Shown one piece after another: positions 6,127-6,182 of a stretch of DNA of 6,182 bases (position 1 is its first letter; the number at the start of each line of letters is the position of its first letter). The DNA comes from Prevotellaceae bacterium (GTDB taxonomy: Bacteria > Bacteroidota > Bacteroidia > Bacteroidales > UBA932). Location of the stretch: positions 1-6,182 of the forward strand of contig JAIRZR010000194.1 in NCBI GenBank assembly GCA_031267155.1, read 5' to 3'. The position numbers and the translations under genes were made by a program. The notes beneath the pieces are model-generated. The model searched no databases and was not told the DNA's origin. It worked only from the letters and a program-made list of their open reading frames with translations.

Positions 6127-6182
6127 ATGCGAAATAAATTGAAGATTGGAATAGTGGGAGGAGCCGGATATACAGCGGGAGA
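6127..6182 (+). CDS. argC: N-acetyl-gamma-glutamyl-phosphate reductase, 3' end beyond window
   Basis: Only the first 18 full codons are visible, reading MRNKLKIGIVGGAGYTAG with the next codon beginning as Glu or Asp. GIVGGAGYTAGE is the highly characteristic N-terminal NADP-binding loop of ArgC, which reduces N-acetylglutamyl-5-phosphate to the semialdehyde, the third step of arginine and ornithine synthesis in the cytoplasm. ATG 6127 is chosen because it follows the promoter-like site and leaves a short N-terminal extension; a TTG at 6139 is a less likely alternative. Nothing upstream belongs to the arginine pathway, so argC probably opens its own transcription unit. Confidence 0.85.
   Translation, partial: MRNKLKIGIVGGAGYTAG

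Overview
The window looks like chromosomal DNA from a member of the Bacteroidota, probably Bacteroidales-like. The evidence is a DnaA with the sequence style of that phylum, three upstream sites of the TTTG / TAnnTTTG promoter type, no clear Shine-Dalgarno sequences before the genes, a glycoside hydrolase family 3 enzyme with a C-terminal Fn3-like domain, and AT-rich intergenic DNA between more GC-rich genes. I cannot name a species.

Layout, left to right, with every convincing gene on the + strand. Positions 1-1977 hold the 3' part of a GH3 beta-glycosidase whose N-terminus lies outside the window, followed by a hairpin that may be its terminator. After about 370 bp of AT-rich, hairpin-rich leader comes dnaA (2349-3779), with an exact 10-bp tandem duplication at its start codon. 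Positions 3780-4171 are AT-rich and carry no gene, but hold two candidate promoters and two hairpins. Positions 4172-5041 are an open frame of doubtful coding status. It is made of an AT-rich stretch, twelve tandem 21-bp units (4421-4672), and a GC-rich nested palindromic element (about 4716-5013). Next is a 215-codon gene (5062-5709) for an all-helical protein built from two copies of one repeat. A second nested inverted-repeat element with 21-bp ends (5743-6065) follows. The window closes with a promoter and the first 18 codons of argC (6127 onward), which starts arginine biosynthesis genes that run off the edge.

The genes do not form one pathway: polysaccharide or glycoside breakdown, replication initiation, an uncharacterised helical protein and arginine synthesis appear to be separate transcription units. 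The unusual part is 3780-6065. Two large palindromes built from small palindromes bracket the helical-protein gene, and the array of 21-bp units, each with an A-tract, lies about 640 bp downstream of dnaA. These could be MITE/REPIN-like mobile elements plus a minisatellite, or (more speculatively) a structural or protein-binding DNA region.
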